Shown here: positions 1 to 7,802 of the stretch, in pieces
Numbering within the stretch: the first letter of the stretch is position 1
How the letters are laid out: the number at the start of each line of letters is the position of its first letter
DNA from: Bradyrhizobium sp. AUGA SZCCT0176
GTDB lineage: Bacteria; Pseudomonadota; Alphaproteobacteria; Rhizobiales; Xanthobacteraceae
Reading direction: 5' to 3'
Length of the DNA stretch: 64,000 nucleotides
NCBI RefSeq assembly: GCF_018130145.1
Contig: NZ_JAFCMB010000007.1
Coordinates: forward strand, 186,001-250,000
Program-made: the position numbers and the translations under genes
The notes under the pieces: model-generated
The model's input: only the letters and a program-made list of their open reading frames with translations
The model's database searches: none
Told to the model about the DNA's origin: nothing

Positions 1-172
1 GCTATCGCTCAGGGGCCAGCCGGAGCTTGAGGCGAAGACGCGATCCAGAAGAAGGTCGGCATGCCGGGGTACGTAAAGAAGGCGAGTTGAGGGTTAGCTA
101 CGCTTCATTGGCGAGTTGAGAGTTTTGAACGGCTGCGTCGAAGGATCGAGCCGTTTTTGTTTGTTCTGAAGT
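1..172. other. Left-edge segment without a recognisable gene
   Basis: One plus-strand frame stays open from the window edge to a TGA at 117-119, so it could be the last ~38 codons of a gene outside the window. The peptide is very Arg-rich and I do not recognise it. An 11-bp direct repeat (GGCGAGTTGAG) lies at 81-91 and 110-120. Confidence 0.3.
128..158 (+). terminator. Possible intrinsic terminator
   Basis: A 7-bp inverted repeat (AACGGCT at 128-134, AGCCGTT at 149-155) is followed by a T-rich run on the plus strand. It could end a plus-strand transcript entering from the left edge. The 14-nt loop is long, so the call is tentative. Confidence 0.4.
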
Positions 173-337
173 CTATACTTCGCCTACGGCAGTCGGCGAG
201 TCAGTCGAGGGCTCACCGATCAATTTGCGCCTAACTTCTGCAAGAATTACAGCGGGAATATCCATGCCGTCGAATTGCGAATTATGCTCGACTATCTGTC
301 TTAGGCCGATCAACGGACGGGCCTCAGCTAACAGCAC
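173..337 (-). CDS. Small hypothetical protein, 54 aa, overlapping the GDCCVxC gene
   Basis: A GTG-started frame runs from 337 to a TAG at 173-175. It overlaps the 3' end of the GDCCVxC gene by 10 bp, as in translational coupling. The predicted peptide is soluble and amphipathic, with segments such as RPLIGLRQIVEH and VILAEVRRKLIGEP that read like real helices rather than an antisense shadow. I do not recognise a family. It may be a second, co-translated gene of a two-gene unit. Support is its composition and the coupling geometry only; an alternative is chance open frame. Confidence 0.35.
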   Translation of the reverse strand: MLLAEARPLIGLRQIVEHNSQFDGMDIPAVILAEVRRKLIGEPSTDSPTAVGEV

Positions 338-534
338 GCGCCTTTGCCGCTATCTTGAACTGGTGGACATGGCACCGTGCCGTAGGAGCAGAACACGCAA
401 CAGTCACCAGCGAGCGGTTTAAGCCGTGTGCCGCAGCCCTGGCAGTCATAGAAGAACTGGCAGGCATCGGTCGGCATTGCTTCAGTGGCTTGGTGCTGGC
501 AGGTCGGGCAGGTCAACGTTGATATCAATTGCAT
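328..534 (-). CDS. GDCCVxC-domain small Cys-rich protein
   Basis: This 68-aa protein carries paired cysteines at C9/C12 and C31/C34, then the signature GDCCVFC (C45, C46, C49) and C56. It matches the small family named for its GDCCVxC motif; some members of that family have selenocysteine at the last position, but here it is Cys. The pattern suggests a zinc ribbon or metal/thiol site. Function is unknown; I recall relatives near mobile elements and metal-resistance loci, and this copy also lies in an integrase-bearing region. A second small ORF overlaps its 3' end. Confidence 0.8.
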   Translation of the reverse strand: MQLISTLTCPTCQHQATEAMPTDACQFFYDCQGCGTRLKPLAGDCCVFCSYGTVPCPPVQDSGKGACC

Positions 535-639
535 CCCAAGGATGATAAACTAATTGGTGTCTTTTGGCCACCAAGGGCCAGAGCGGGACAGTACCGCCTA
601 AACTTATCGTGATCGCTGGACAGGGGCGGATCGCCAAGC

Positions 640-1308
640 ATGCGCATGATCAAGCCACCCAGTAGAACCGAATGGGACACCTCAGCGCTTGTGGCCAACG
701 GGCGGACCTATCTTGATGACGGTCTGTCGTTTAAGGAGATCGCTGCGCGCGTGATCGAGAGCGCGACGGTCATCAGCAGCCGCATCGAGCCCTATTGCAC
801 TGCTCCTCGCGGCGAGGAGGATGGGCGGCGGATCATCTTTGTCGTTCGCGTAGCGCCGCAAACCTGCGATCTGCTCTACAACGCGCCTGACGGCATGCGC
901 GGTCGATACTGGCAGAGCCCGGACCATGGCTTCGCCGCGACCAAGCACCTGATCGACCGCCTGCTGCTGACCCTGATGTCATTTGCGGACGAGCCACCAG
1001 CTCCGCCGAAAAAATGCGCGCCGATGAGCGTCGAGGACATCAAGGCTTCGCTTGAAGGGCTGTCAGCGAAGGTGTGGCCGCGAGAAAGGGATGATGATCA
1101 GAAGCCTCTATGGGTGGACGACCAGCTCAAGGTGCTGCGCTGGGAGCAGTACGAGGAGGATAGTGCGAAGGGGCGTCAGTGGCGGCGGTCCTTCATTAGC
1201 AGCGACCTTGAGATCAAGGGAGCCTTCATCGGTATCGATCAGACCGAGTACATCCCGGAGGACAAGCGGGACCGTTCCTGTCAGATACACAGGTTCGGCT
1301 TTACCTAA
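640..1308 (+). CDS. Hypothetical protein, 222 aa
   Basis: An unrecognised, mostly soluble protein with no signal peptide or membrane segment. The N-terminal part (TYLDDGLSFKEIAARVIESA, residues ~24-43) reads like a helix-turn-helix-like helical pair, but this is weak. The start could be the ATG at 640 or the in-frame ATG at 646; neither has a strong ribosome site. It converges on the HEPN gene (stops 82 bp apart). It belongs to the accessory stretch next to the integrase. The long minus-strand frame under it is treated as a shadow. Confidence 0.6.
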   Translation: MRMIKPPSRTEWDTSALVANGRTYLDDGLSFKEIAARVIESATVISSRIEPYCTAPRGEEDGRRIIFVVRVAPQTCDLLYNAPDGMRGRYWQSPDHGFAATKHLIDRLLLTLMSFADEPPAPPKKCAPMSVEDIKASLEGLSAKVWPRERDDDQKPLWVDDQLKVLRWEQYEEDSAKGRQWRRSFISSDLEIKGAFIGIDQTEYIPEDKRDRSCQIHRFGFT

Positions 1309-1390
1309 TCTCGATGCCGAGGATCACGCGCAAAACTGAGCGTTCCTCAGCCCGGTTTGGGGTTGGCCGCCTCGCAGGCTCCTTTCGGGG

Positions 1391-2860
1391 CTACGACATT
1401 TCGTCACCTCTAAGAAGCAGGCCCTCGTCGATCTTCGACGGCTGATCCTGATATTGTGGGTGTGTGAGCAGCACATTGAGCACGAAGCGGAGCAGGTCGG
1501 AGGCAAGTAAGCGTTCCTTGGCATTGCTCGTGTCGGTGGGCTCAGACGCCTTTTTGGAACGCTTTCGGCGCCGGCCATGAACGATGGCCGACCGCGCTTC
1601 ATAAAGGCGCTTAACTTTGGTGGCGACCTCTCCCGCTGGATAAGCAGGGTCCGCGTGCAGGATAGAGAGGGCTGCAGCGCGAAGACGAAGTTTGTATGAC
1701 AGCGACTGGTTCTCGTCGTCGCCGAGAAGCAATTCAAGGCCTATTGTTCCGTCGAGAATGGCGTCAGCTGCATCAGTGCGCGTGAGGCATCCATTTAGCC
1801 GGTTCAACGCGAGGCGTATCGCTTCGCTCGAGCTGCCGACAACAGCTTTGTAAATACGACCGACCTCCTTGAGCTGCTCGGCAGTAACCGTCGCCCCGAT
1901 GCCCGTCCATCCATAATTATCGTATTCGCTCGGATACCGGCGCAGCGTCGTTCCATACACTGGCGTCAGATCGCAGAAATAGTCCAGCGACCAGCGCTTT
2001 GGAGCCCAAAGCATTTGCGCGTACCCGGTACTGATGCCGGTCACGATCCGGAGCGCGCCAAAGAAGCTATCGATAGCGTCCAAGACGTTCGATGATGACT
2101 GTCTCAGCGAGCTACGTACCTGGTCGATGTTATCGACTTCGAGGGTCCAGCCATTTGATACAAACGCATGGGTGGCTGCGCCAACAACCGTCCGCACTGC
2201 CCCTGACCCGCGCGTGCTGATCTGTGCTCTTCCCAGTTGTAGTTTCTTAGGCATTCGGACGATGTAGGTCGTTTCGGTCAGCGGGAAATGGTCTACCTCG
2301 AAGTGTGTTAATGCAATGGGCACGACAAGCCGGAGATCAAGGCTTTGAAAAATGGTTCCGAAAACCAGTGGTCGAATTATAGCATCTCGACGCTTAGCGA
2401 TGATGGGCGCGTTCAGTCCATAGAGATGGAGGTATCGCTCCACTGCATCCCCGACCAAGGCATCGATGGCATGATCCGAGACGATGTCGTCGATGATCGG
2501 CCTGCTTAGGTCCAGCCTTTTGCCAATTTCGTGGCTTCTTAGAAACGATGCCAGCTCAGCACCCATTGGGAAGCCGATCTCGGGTCGCGCGTAACCTCCC
2601 AAGATGCCGCCGAGGGTGCGAGGTCGCAACATGCCCACGTAGTCTCTTGGGGAGCTATCCCGATAAAAGCCCGTCTCATTGAAGAAAGGGAAGCCACTGT
2701 CCAGCTTGGACATGACCGGGTAGTCGTGGTGCGGACCGATATACTGGGTGGGCACCTTTGCCTGTTTTACGACTGCGCTATGCAGTTCATCGAAAGCAGC
2801 GGCGAACAACTCGAGGTACCGCAGCAGCTGCTCCCTTGTCGCCGATGTCGTTGAGGCCAT
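1391..2860 (-). CDS. Large protein with C-terminal Apea-like HEPN domain
   Basis: The 489-aa product has a ~340-residue N-terminal part of unknown fold and a C-terminal segment with the hallmarks of the Apea-like HEPN family: the GLELLLGDDENQSLSYKLRLR stretch is split here as GLELLLGDDENQ plus LSYKLRLRAA, followed by LYEARSAIVHG with the RxxxxH motif (about R423 and H428). HEPN proteins of this type include ribonucleases, and the named member ApeA is an anti-phage abortive-infection protein. The gene lies between an orphan ORF and a tyrosine integrase, a usual setting for defence cargo. No toxin-antitoxin partner is obvious. A defence role is inferred from domain and context. Confidence 0.75.
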   Translation of the reverse strand: MASTTSATREQLLRYLELFAAAFDELHSAVVKQAKVPTQYIGPHHDYPVMSKLDSGFPFFNETGFYRDSSPRDYVGMLRPRTLGGILGGYARPEIGFPMGAELASFLRSHEIGKRLDLSRPIIDDIVSDHAIDALVGDAVERYLHLYGLNAPIIAKRRDAIIRPLVFGTIFQSLDLRLVVPIALTHFEVDHFPLTETTYIVRMPKKLQLGRAQISTRGSGAVRTVVGAATHAFVSNGWTLEVDNIDQVRSSLRQSSSNVLDAIDSFFGALRIVTGISTGYAQMLWAPKRWSLDYFCDLTPVYGTTLRRYPSEYDNYGWTGIGATVTAEQLKEVGRIYKAVVGSSSEAIRLALNRLNGCLTRTDAADAILDGTIGLELLLGDDENQSLSYKLRLRAAALSILHADPAYPAGEVATKVKRLYEARSAIVHGRRRKRSKKASEPTDTSNAKERLLASDLLRFVLNVLLTHPQYQDQPSKIDEGLLLRGDEMS

Positions 2861-3006
2861 GAGCGTTCCGGGGTTCGCGTAAAGACCTTATCGGCGCGCT
2901 GACCCGATAAGCGAGCTGCACCCTATCATCCTGAAGCATCGCTTTGTTCCGGTGAACGCCGGTATCCCCAGAACTTCCCCATCTGCTTCGGTTCGCGGAA
3001 AACAAG

Positions 3007-3037
3007 AGGCCCGTCCAGAATTCTTCCTGACGGGCCT
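3007..3037 (-). terminator. Intrinsic terminator after the integrase gene
   Basis: A perfect 9-bp inverted repeat (AGGCCCGTC at 3007-3015, GACGGGCCT at 3029-3037) is followed, reading the minus strand, by CTTGTTTTCC. It lies 28 bp beyond the integrase stop and should separate that transcript from the HEPN gene downstream on the same strand. Confidence 0.65.
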
Positions 3038-3064
3038 TCGGCTGTGAACTTTTTGTATATCAGG

Positions 3065-4471
3065 TCAGGCAGCCAGCGGCATCAGCGCGTCAGGCGCTGC
3101 CGCGTCGGCAGGGCTATCGATGATGCGCCTGATCTCTGTCGCGACCTTCTCGAGCACCTCGCGGGCCTCGGGCGTGCGGTCTGCGGTATCGTAGACGCCG
3201 GTCACGACAGGCGCTGATGGGTCAGCATGACCGAGCGCAATGGCTATCTGCGAGCGCGGGATACGCAAGCGGCCCGCGAGCGTGGCTGCGGTTCTGCGCA
3301 GATCATGCGGTGTGAACGGCTTGATGCCGAGCAGCTCGCAGAGGCCGGGGGTCTTGGTCTTGCCCTTGCTGGTCTCGTGCTTGGTGCCTCTTAACGCCAC
3401 CGACATCGCATGGCGATGCAGCGGCTGGCCGGGATAGATCGGGCTCTCGAAAACAAACCGCTGCTCATTGCTGGCCACCGCTTCCCTGACGATCTCCATC
3501 GCAAGATCGGAAAGCGGCTGCTTCATCGGGTGCGGGTTCGGTCTGTGCCTGCGGTTCTTCAGCCGCTTGAAGGGTATGCCGACGCAGACGTGGCCGGCTT
3601 TGCTCTCGACCGTCAGCTCGCTGCGGTGGATCGGCAGCAGCTCACCCGAGCGTAGCATGCTGACCAGCGCGAACTTGATCGCCAGCCGCGTCCGGCGATC
3701 CCATGGCAAGTCCTCGCGGTCGAGGCCATGCCACAGCACCCTGATCTCGTTGTCGCTCAGCACCCGCGTGCGCGGATGCTCGCGGTCGAGGGGCTCCAGA
3801 TCATGGCACGGCGTTCTGTGAATGTAGGCGCGGCTCGGCTGCGCGGCCCATCGGAACAGGCCAGAGACACCCTTGCGCATATGGCGCGCATTGCTCAGCG
3901 AAGGCTTGTTGCCGGTCTTGCCTTCGAGGATATCGCTCTGCAGCTTCGCGATATCGCCATTGCAGACCTCGGAGGCGATCATGCTGCCGAGGCGCGGGCG
4001 CACGAAGCGGTTGAGCTGGCTTGCCAGCGTCTGCCAGCTTTCAAGGCGGGGTCGCATCTCGCCGTCAGGCTTGCGCAACGGGGTCCGTATCCATGCGATG
4101 TATTGATCGATGACCTCATCAACGGTGGTTCCGCTCAGCTTGGCCCGCCGCGCCTTGGCCTGCCGCTGCGCCGCCGCGATATCCTCGCCATTGCCGATGC
4201 GCGCCCGCAGGGCCATCGCCATGATGCGCGCCTTATCGACGCCGAACAGCTCGCGATGAAAGATGCCGACCTTGATCGAGGCGCGCTTGCCGAGGATGGC
4301 GCAGGTGTATTTCAAATTGAAGGTCGCCGCGCCTGAAGGCAGGACGCTGACGTAGAGGCCTTTGATCTCGCGGTCGTAGTATTTGGTTTGCTTGGCTACC
4401 GGCTTCTCGATCATCCTGACGGTGATGTTCCGGTGCTTGCGCTCGCGCTTGGCGGTGGTGATATTGGACAT
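3065..4471 (-). CDS. Tyrosine-type site-specific integrase
   Basis: The 468-aa protein has an N-terminal DNA-binding arm of the phage/island integrase type (DUF4102-like beta segment with IKVGIFHRELFGVDKAR), a core-binding domain, and a catalytic domain. Visible catalytic residues are an Arg in MLRSGELL (about 270), H389 and R392 in HDLRRT, H415 in LGHAD and the nucleophile Y427 in VYDTAD. It would catalyse integration and excision of the island whose end this is. It is transcribed away from the core genes to its right. No tRNA or obvious attachment site was found beside it. Confidence 0.93.
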   Translation of the reverse strand: MSNITTAKRERKHRNITVRMIEKPVAKQTKYYDREIKGLYVSVLPSGAATFNLKYTCAILGKRASIKVGIFHRELFGVDKARIMAMALRARIGNGEDIAAAQRQAKARRAKLSGTTVDEVIDQYIAWIRTPLRKPDGEMRPRLESWQTLASQLNRFVRPRLGSMIASEVCNGDIAKLQSDILEGKTGNKPSLSNARHMRKGVSGLFRWAAQPSRAYIHRTPCHDLEPLDREHPRTRVLSDNEIRVLWHGLDREDLPWDRRTRLAIKFALVSMLRSGELLPIHRSELTVESKAGHVCVGIPFKRLKNRRHRPNPHPMKQPLSDLAMEIVREAVASNEQRFVFESPIYPGQPLHRHAMSVALRGTKHETSKGKTKTPGLCELLGIKPFTPHDLRRTAATLAGRLRIPRSQIAIALGHADPSAPVVTGVYDTADRTPEAREVLEKVATEIRRIIDSPADAAAPDALMPLAA

Positions 4472-4501
4472 GCTTCAGCTCTCTGTTTTCGGGTTGAAGC
4501 C

Positions 4502-4562
4502 GAGCTGGGGCCATCCTGAGAGCCGGTCTTGCAAGGGTGGGCTCCGGGGCTAGCCCCAGCTC
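4502..4562. repeat. 10-bp perfect inverted repeat upstream of the integrase
   Basis: GAGCTGGGGC at 4502-4511 and GCCCCAGCTC at 4553-4562 are perfect arms 41 bp apart, just 5' of the integrase start at 4471, and are followed on the plus strand by GGTTTTTCAG. This could be an excisionase/integrase binding site, a terminator for plus-strand transcripts, or part of an attachment region. Confidence 0.4.
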
Positions 4563-4686
4563 AGCGGTTTTTCAGCGAGCGCCCATCGCCTTGCCGGATA
4601 AGCATAATTCCGAAAGGGCCTATTTTTAAAGGACATTTTGGTGCTCAGGAGGTATCAGGAGCGCTCACTGAGTATCAAAATAGAGC

Positions 4687-4926
4687 CGTGTGGTCCTGGC
4701 GCCCGTAACGGCGTCAAGCTCTGAAGAAGCCAACGCTTCCGAGGGGTGACGGTGGCAATAGAGGCCGTCTCACCGGGGAGAGCGCCTCATAAGCCGTAAA
4801 GCCACTGCGCAGGGAATGTCGGATGTTCTCCGCTGCCCTGTATGCTCATGTGCAGCTTTTTAGCACAGAACGCACATGAGACCGCGGGTGCAGCGCGCAT
4901 CCGGCATTCCCTGCGCCCTCTGGATT
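4687..4926 (-). repeat. ~240-bp structured dispersed repeat, copy A
   Basis: The minus strand of this segment matches the plus strand of 35481-35725 along almost its full length, with only scattered substitutions. It contains outer arms GCAGGGAA/TTCCCTGC around an inner hairpin (CATGTGC/GCACATG). Open frames across it are repeat-derived and not called as genes. Confidence 0.85.
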
Positions 4927-4992
4927 TGGGGGGGCGAAGATTACCTGCAAACCTCGGGCGCCATGTGCCGCGAGAACGCGAAGCTATATCCA

Positions 4993-5115
4993 CGTCGTCC
5001 CGGCGAAGGCCGGGACCCATACGCCGCGGCCTATCGGTGAGATCGCCGGCCTTAGTGACCTTCTGCAACAACAACGGCCGCGGAGTATGGGTCCCGGCTC
5101 AAGGCCGGGACGACG
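4993..5115. repeat. 123-bp nested-palindrome element, copy 1 of 4
   Basis: The ends are inverted copies of GTCGTCCCGGCGAAGGCCGG followed by GACCCATACGCCGCGGCC; each arm itself contains a small hairpin (CCGGC/GCCGG). The unrelated ~45-bp centre differs between copies. It lies between copy A of the larger repeat and the DUF2336 gene. Confidence 0.85.
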
Positions 5116-5207
5116 GCGGAGAATGGCGCGAGACCCCTACCCCACCTTCCCCATCAGCGCAGCATTGAACGCGGCGACCCAAATCTCCGTAGTTTCACTG
5201 AGTATCT

Positions 5208-5250
5208 CGCGCCATGGATTGCTTCGCTTCGCTCGCAATGACGGGTGAGA
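5208..5250. repeat. Short palindromic intergenic repeat
   Basis: The segment has the form ATTGCTTCGCTTCGCTCGCAAT, written here as ATTGCTTCGC plus TTCGCTCGCAAT, with arms ATTGC/GCAAT. It resembles a small REP-like sequence. Only one copy was seen in the window. Confidence 0.45.
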
Positions 5251-5346
5251 GGCCCGCAAAGCACCCCGAATTTTACCGACTGTTCAGCTATTGCCCATAC
5301 GCTTTTTCCCTGTGCCAGAATTGGCTTCGAACGCTCAGGACGAGCG

Positions 5347-6471
5347 ATGCTAGAACAATCCATCGCCGATGAGGTCGAGGCCGCCATCAAGGCCGGCTCG
5401 GCGCAAAAACACCTCGAGACTTTCCGCCGCGTCACGGACCTGTTCCTGACCTCGGCCGACGGCTTCAATGGCGAACAGATCGAGCTGTTCGGCGACGTGC
5501 TCGAACGGCTGATCAGGACCATCGAGCTGCGCGCCATCGCCGACATCAGCGCGCGCATCGCGCTCGCCGAAATGAGCAGCCAGCTCGCGTCGGTGAAGCA
5601 GGCGCCGCATGCCGTGATCCGGCGCCTCGCCCACAACGAGGATATTTCGGTCGCAGCGCCCGTGCTGACCGAATCCGCGCGGCTGTCGGCGGAGGATCTG
5701 GTCGAGCTCGCGCAGACCAAAAGCGAGGCGCATCTGCTGGCGATATCCGGGCGCTGGTGGCTCGCCGAAATCGTCACCGACGCGCTGCTGGCGCGGCATT
5801 ACCCGAGCGTCAGCCGCAAGCTGGTCGCCAATCCCGGCGCAAAGGTTTCCACGGGTGGTTTTGCGGTGCTGCTGGCGCAGGCCGAACACGATCCGGAGCT
5901 GGCGATCGAGACCGGCATCCGCGTCGACCTCCCGGCGGATATCCGGCGGCAATTGCTGCGCGACGCCACTGAAGCCGTGCGCACGCGGCTGCTGTCGCGC
6001 GCGCCGCCGCATCTGTTCGAGGAAATCCGCGGAGCGATCGCGGCCGCCGCCGACGGCGCCAGCCGCGAAATGTCCCGCGTGCGCGATTTTGCTTCCGCCA
6101 AGCGCTACGTGACGCTGCTCGCCAAGAACGGCCAGCTCAACGAAGGCGCGCTGATGAGCTTTGCCAGGCAGCGCAAATACGAGGAGACGGTGGCGGCGCT
6201 CGCCGAACTGTCGCGCTCCGGCATCGACGTCATCCGCCCGCTGATGCAAAGCCTGCGCGACGACGGCCTCTTGATCCCCTGCCGCGTCGCGGGGCTGAGC
6301 TGGGAAACCGTGGCCGCCGTACTCGACAGCCGCTTCGCGTCCGGCAACATGGGCCCGCACGAACTGGCGCAGGCCAAATCGCAATACGCCAAGCTGACGC
6401 TGGACAATGCGCAGCGCATGCTCAGGTTCTGGCAGGTGAAGGCGACGGATGCACCGCCGGGAGTGAATTGA
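5347..6471 (+). CDS. DUF2336 domain-containing protein
   Basis: The 374-aa helical protein (repeats such as LLAISGRWWLAEIVTDALLA and VNLVEC-type hydrophobic helices) matches the DUF2336 family common in Alphaproteobacteria. It has no signal peptide or membrane segment and no known catalytic motif. Function is unknown; related proteins are thought to be regulatory or motility-associated, which cannot be shown here. The ATG at 5347 is preferred over an earlier in-frame start because a GGA box lies just upstream and the extension (from 5245) is low-complexity. It stands alone, flanked by repeats on both sides. Confidence 0.8.
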   Translation: MLEQSIADEVEAAIKAGSAQKHLETFRRVTDLFLTSADGFNGEQIELFGDVLERLIRTIELRAIADISARIALAEMSSQLASVKQAPHAVIRRLAHNEDISVAAPVLTESARLSAEDLVELAQTKSEAHLLAISGRWWLAEIVTDALLARHYPSVSRKLVANPGAKVSTGGFAVLLAQAEHDPELAIETGIRVDLPADIRRQLLRDATEAVRTRLLSRAPPHLFEEIRGAIAAAADGASREMSRVRDFASAKRYVTLLAKNGQLNEGALMSFARQRKYEETVAALAELSRSGIDVIRPLMQSLRDDGLLIPCRVAGLSWETVAAVLDSRFASGNMGPHELAQAKSQYAKLTLDNAQRMLRFWQVKATDAPPGVN

Positions 6472-6473
6472 CG

Positions 6474-6536
6474 GATGCGCCAAAGCGCATCCGTCATCCC
6501 GGGGCGATGCGAAGCATCGAACCCGGGATGACGACG
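6474..6536. repeat. Tandem palindromes (REP-like)
   Basis: GGATGCGCCAAAGCGCATCC is followed at once by a larger palindrome with arms CATCCCGG/CCGGGATG and an inner ATGC/GCAT stem. It begins 3 bp after the DUF2336 stop and may act in transcript ending. Confidence 0.7.
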
Positions 6537-6587
6537 TTAGAGATGTACTTACTTCCCTTCTCCCACAAAAGGAGAAGGAAGAAAGTG

Positions 6588-7700
6588 CTACCGCGTGCCG
6601 AATGTGGTCGCGCCGAACAGCGCCTTCTGCGTCGAGGGTTGCGAACGCCAATATTGCGGCGGCGCAAACACCTCGCCGCCGAGTTCGGCGGCGGCGTGCC
6701 AACCCCAGCGCGGGTCGTAGAGCATGCCGCGGGCCAGCGCGACCATGTCGGCCTTGCCGGACGCCACGATCTCCTCGGCCTGTCCGGCTTCGGTGATCAG
6801 GCCGACCGCAATCGTCGTAAGGCCGGTCGCCTGCTTGATGGCTTGCGCGAATGGCACCTGATAGCCGGGGCCGAGCGGGATTTTTTGCAACGGGCTGACC
6901 CCGCCCGAGGATGCGTCGATCCAGTCGACGCCGCGCTGCTTCAGCGCCTTGGCGTATTCGATAGTCTGCGCCAGATCCCAGCCGCCCTCGACCCAGTCGG
7001 TCGAGGAAAGCCGCAGACCCACCGGCTTGTCGTGCGGAAACGCCGCGCGCACCGCGTCGAACACTTCGAGCGGAAAGCGCATGCGATTCTCCAGCGACCC
7101 GCCATATTGATCGGTGCGCTGGTTGGAGATCGGCGACAGGAATTGATGCAGCAGATAGCCGTGGGCGCTGTGCACCTCGATGGCGTCGATGCCGAGCCGC
7201 TCGGCGCGCTTGGTGGCAGCGACGAACGCATCGCGCACGCGGGCAAGACCCGCCGCGTCGAACGCCAGTGGCGGCGTCTCGCTCGCCTTGTGCGCGATCG
7301 CCGACGGCCCTTCCGCCTGCCAGCCGCCTTCGGACACCGGGATCAGCTGGCCGCCGTCCCAGGGCGTGTGGCTCGACGCCTTGCGGCCGGCATGGGCGAG
7401 CTGGATCATCACGGCAGCCTTGGAGCGCTTGCGCACCGAGGCCAGGATCGGCTTCAGCGCGGCCTCGTTGGCGTCGTTGTAGAGGCCAAGGCAGCCCGGC
7501 GTGATCCGGCCGATCGCCTCCACCGCCGTTGCTTCGATGCAGAAGATCGAAGCGCCGGACAGCGCCAGCGAATTGATATGCGTGAAGTGCCAGTCATTGG
7601 CGTCGCCATCATCAGAGGAATACTGGCACATCGGCGCCACCATGATGCGGTTGGCGAGCTTCAGGCCACGCAGCTGGATCGGGGAAAACAGGTTGCTCAT
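6588..7700 (-). CDS. NADH:flavin oxidoreductase, old yellow enzyme family (YqjM-like)
   Basis: A 370-aa FMN-dependent ene-reductase that would reduce activated C=C bonds with NAD(P)H in the cytoplasm. The thermophilic-like/YqjM class is indicated by C25 in APMCQYSS, the AHAGRK loop, HSAHGYLLHQFLSP and DQYGGSLENR motifs, and ALARGMLYDP in the phosphate-binding region. The ATG at 7700 is chosen because CAGGAA lies 6 bp upstream and the preceding 26 codons do not fit the family. The physiological substrate is unknown. The next gene on the same strand, a Bug receptor, ends about 100 bp upstream of this start, so they may be co-transcribed. Confidence 0.92.
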   Translation of the reverse strand: MSNLFSPIQLRGLKLANRIMVAPMCQYSSDDGDANDWHFTHINSLALSGASIFCIEATAVEAIGRITPGCLGLYNDANEAALKPILASVRKRSKAAVMIQLAHAGRKASSHTPWDGGQLIPVSEGGWQAEGPSAIAHKASETPPLAFDAAGLARVRDAFVAATKRAERLGIDAIEVHSAHGYLLHQFLSPISNQRTDQYGGSLENRMRFPLEVFDAVRAAFPHDKPVGLRLSSTDWVEGGWDLAQTIEYAKALKQRGVDWIDASSGGVSPLQKIPLGPGYQVPFAQAIKQATGLTTIAVGLITEAGQAEEIVASGKADMVALARGMLYDPRWGWHAAAELGGEVFAPPQYWRSQPSTQKALFGATTFGTR

Positions 7701-7802
7701 GGGGGATTCCTGGGGGATATCCGGACCGGGGGGAAGCATGCTGGCCTCCTCTGTAGCGAGCCGCCTCCTTCCCCTCAACCCGCCGCCAGCGCAACCCTCC
7801 CC

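Noticed and set aside
225..422. Plus-strand open frame of 65 codons
   Set aside because: It is antisense to the GDCCVxC gene and the overlapping small frame; Ser/Arg/Cys-rich without pattern.
1324..1737. Minus-strand frame of 137 codons at the end of the HEPN gene
   Set aside because: Overlaps the HEPN coding sequence in another frame on the same strand; the HEPN frame carries the recognised motif.
4667..5207. 12-bp direct repeat TCACTGAGTATC (near 4667 and 5196) as an island attachment site
   Set aside because: It is short, one copy lies among core-side repeats, and the spacing puts it inside non-island sequence. It may be chance.
5350..6702. Minus-strand open frame (450 codons) over the DUF2336 gene
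   Set aside because: Shadow of the DUF2336 gene; composition is Arg/Gly/His-biased and there is no domain.
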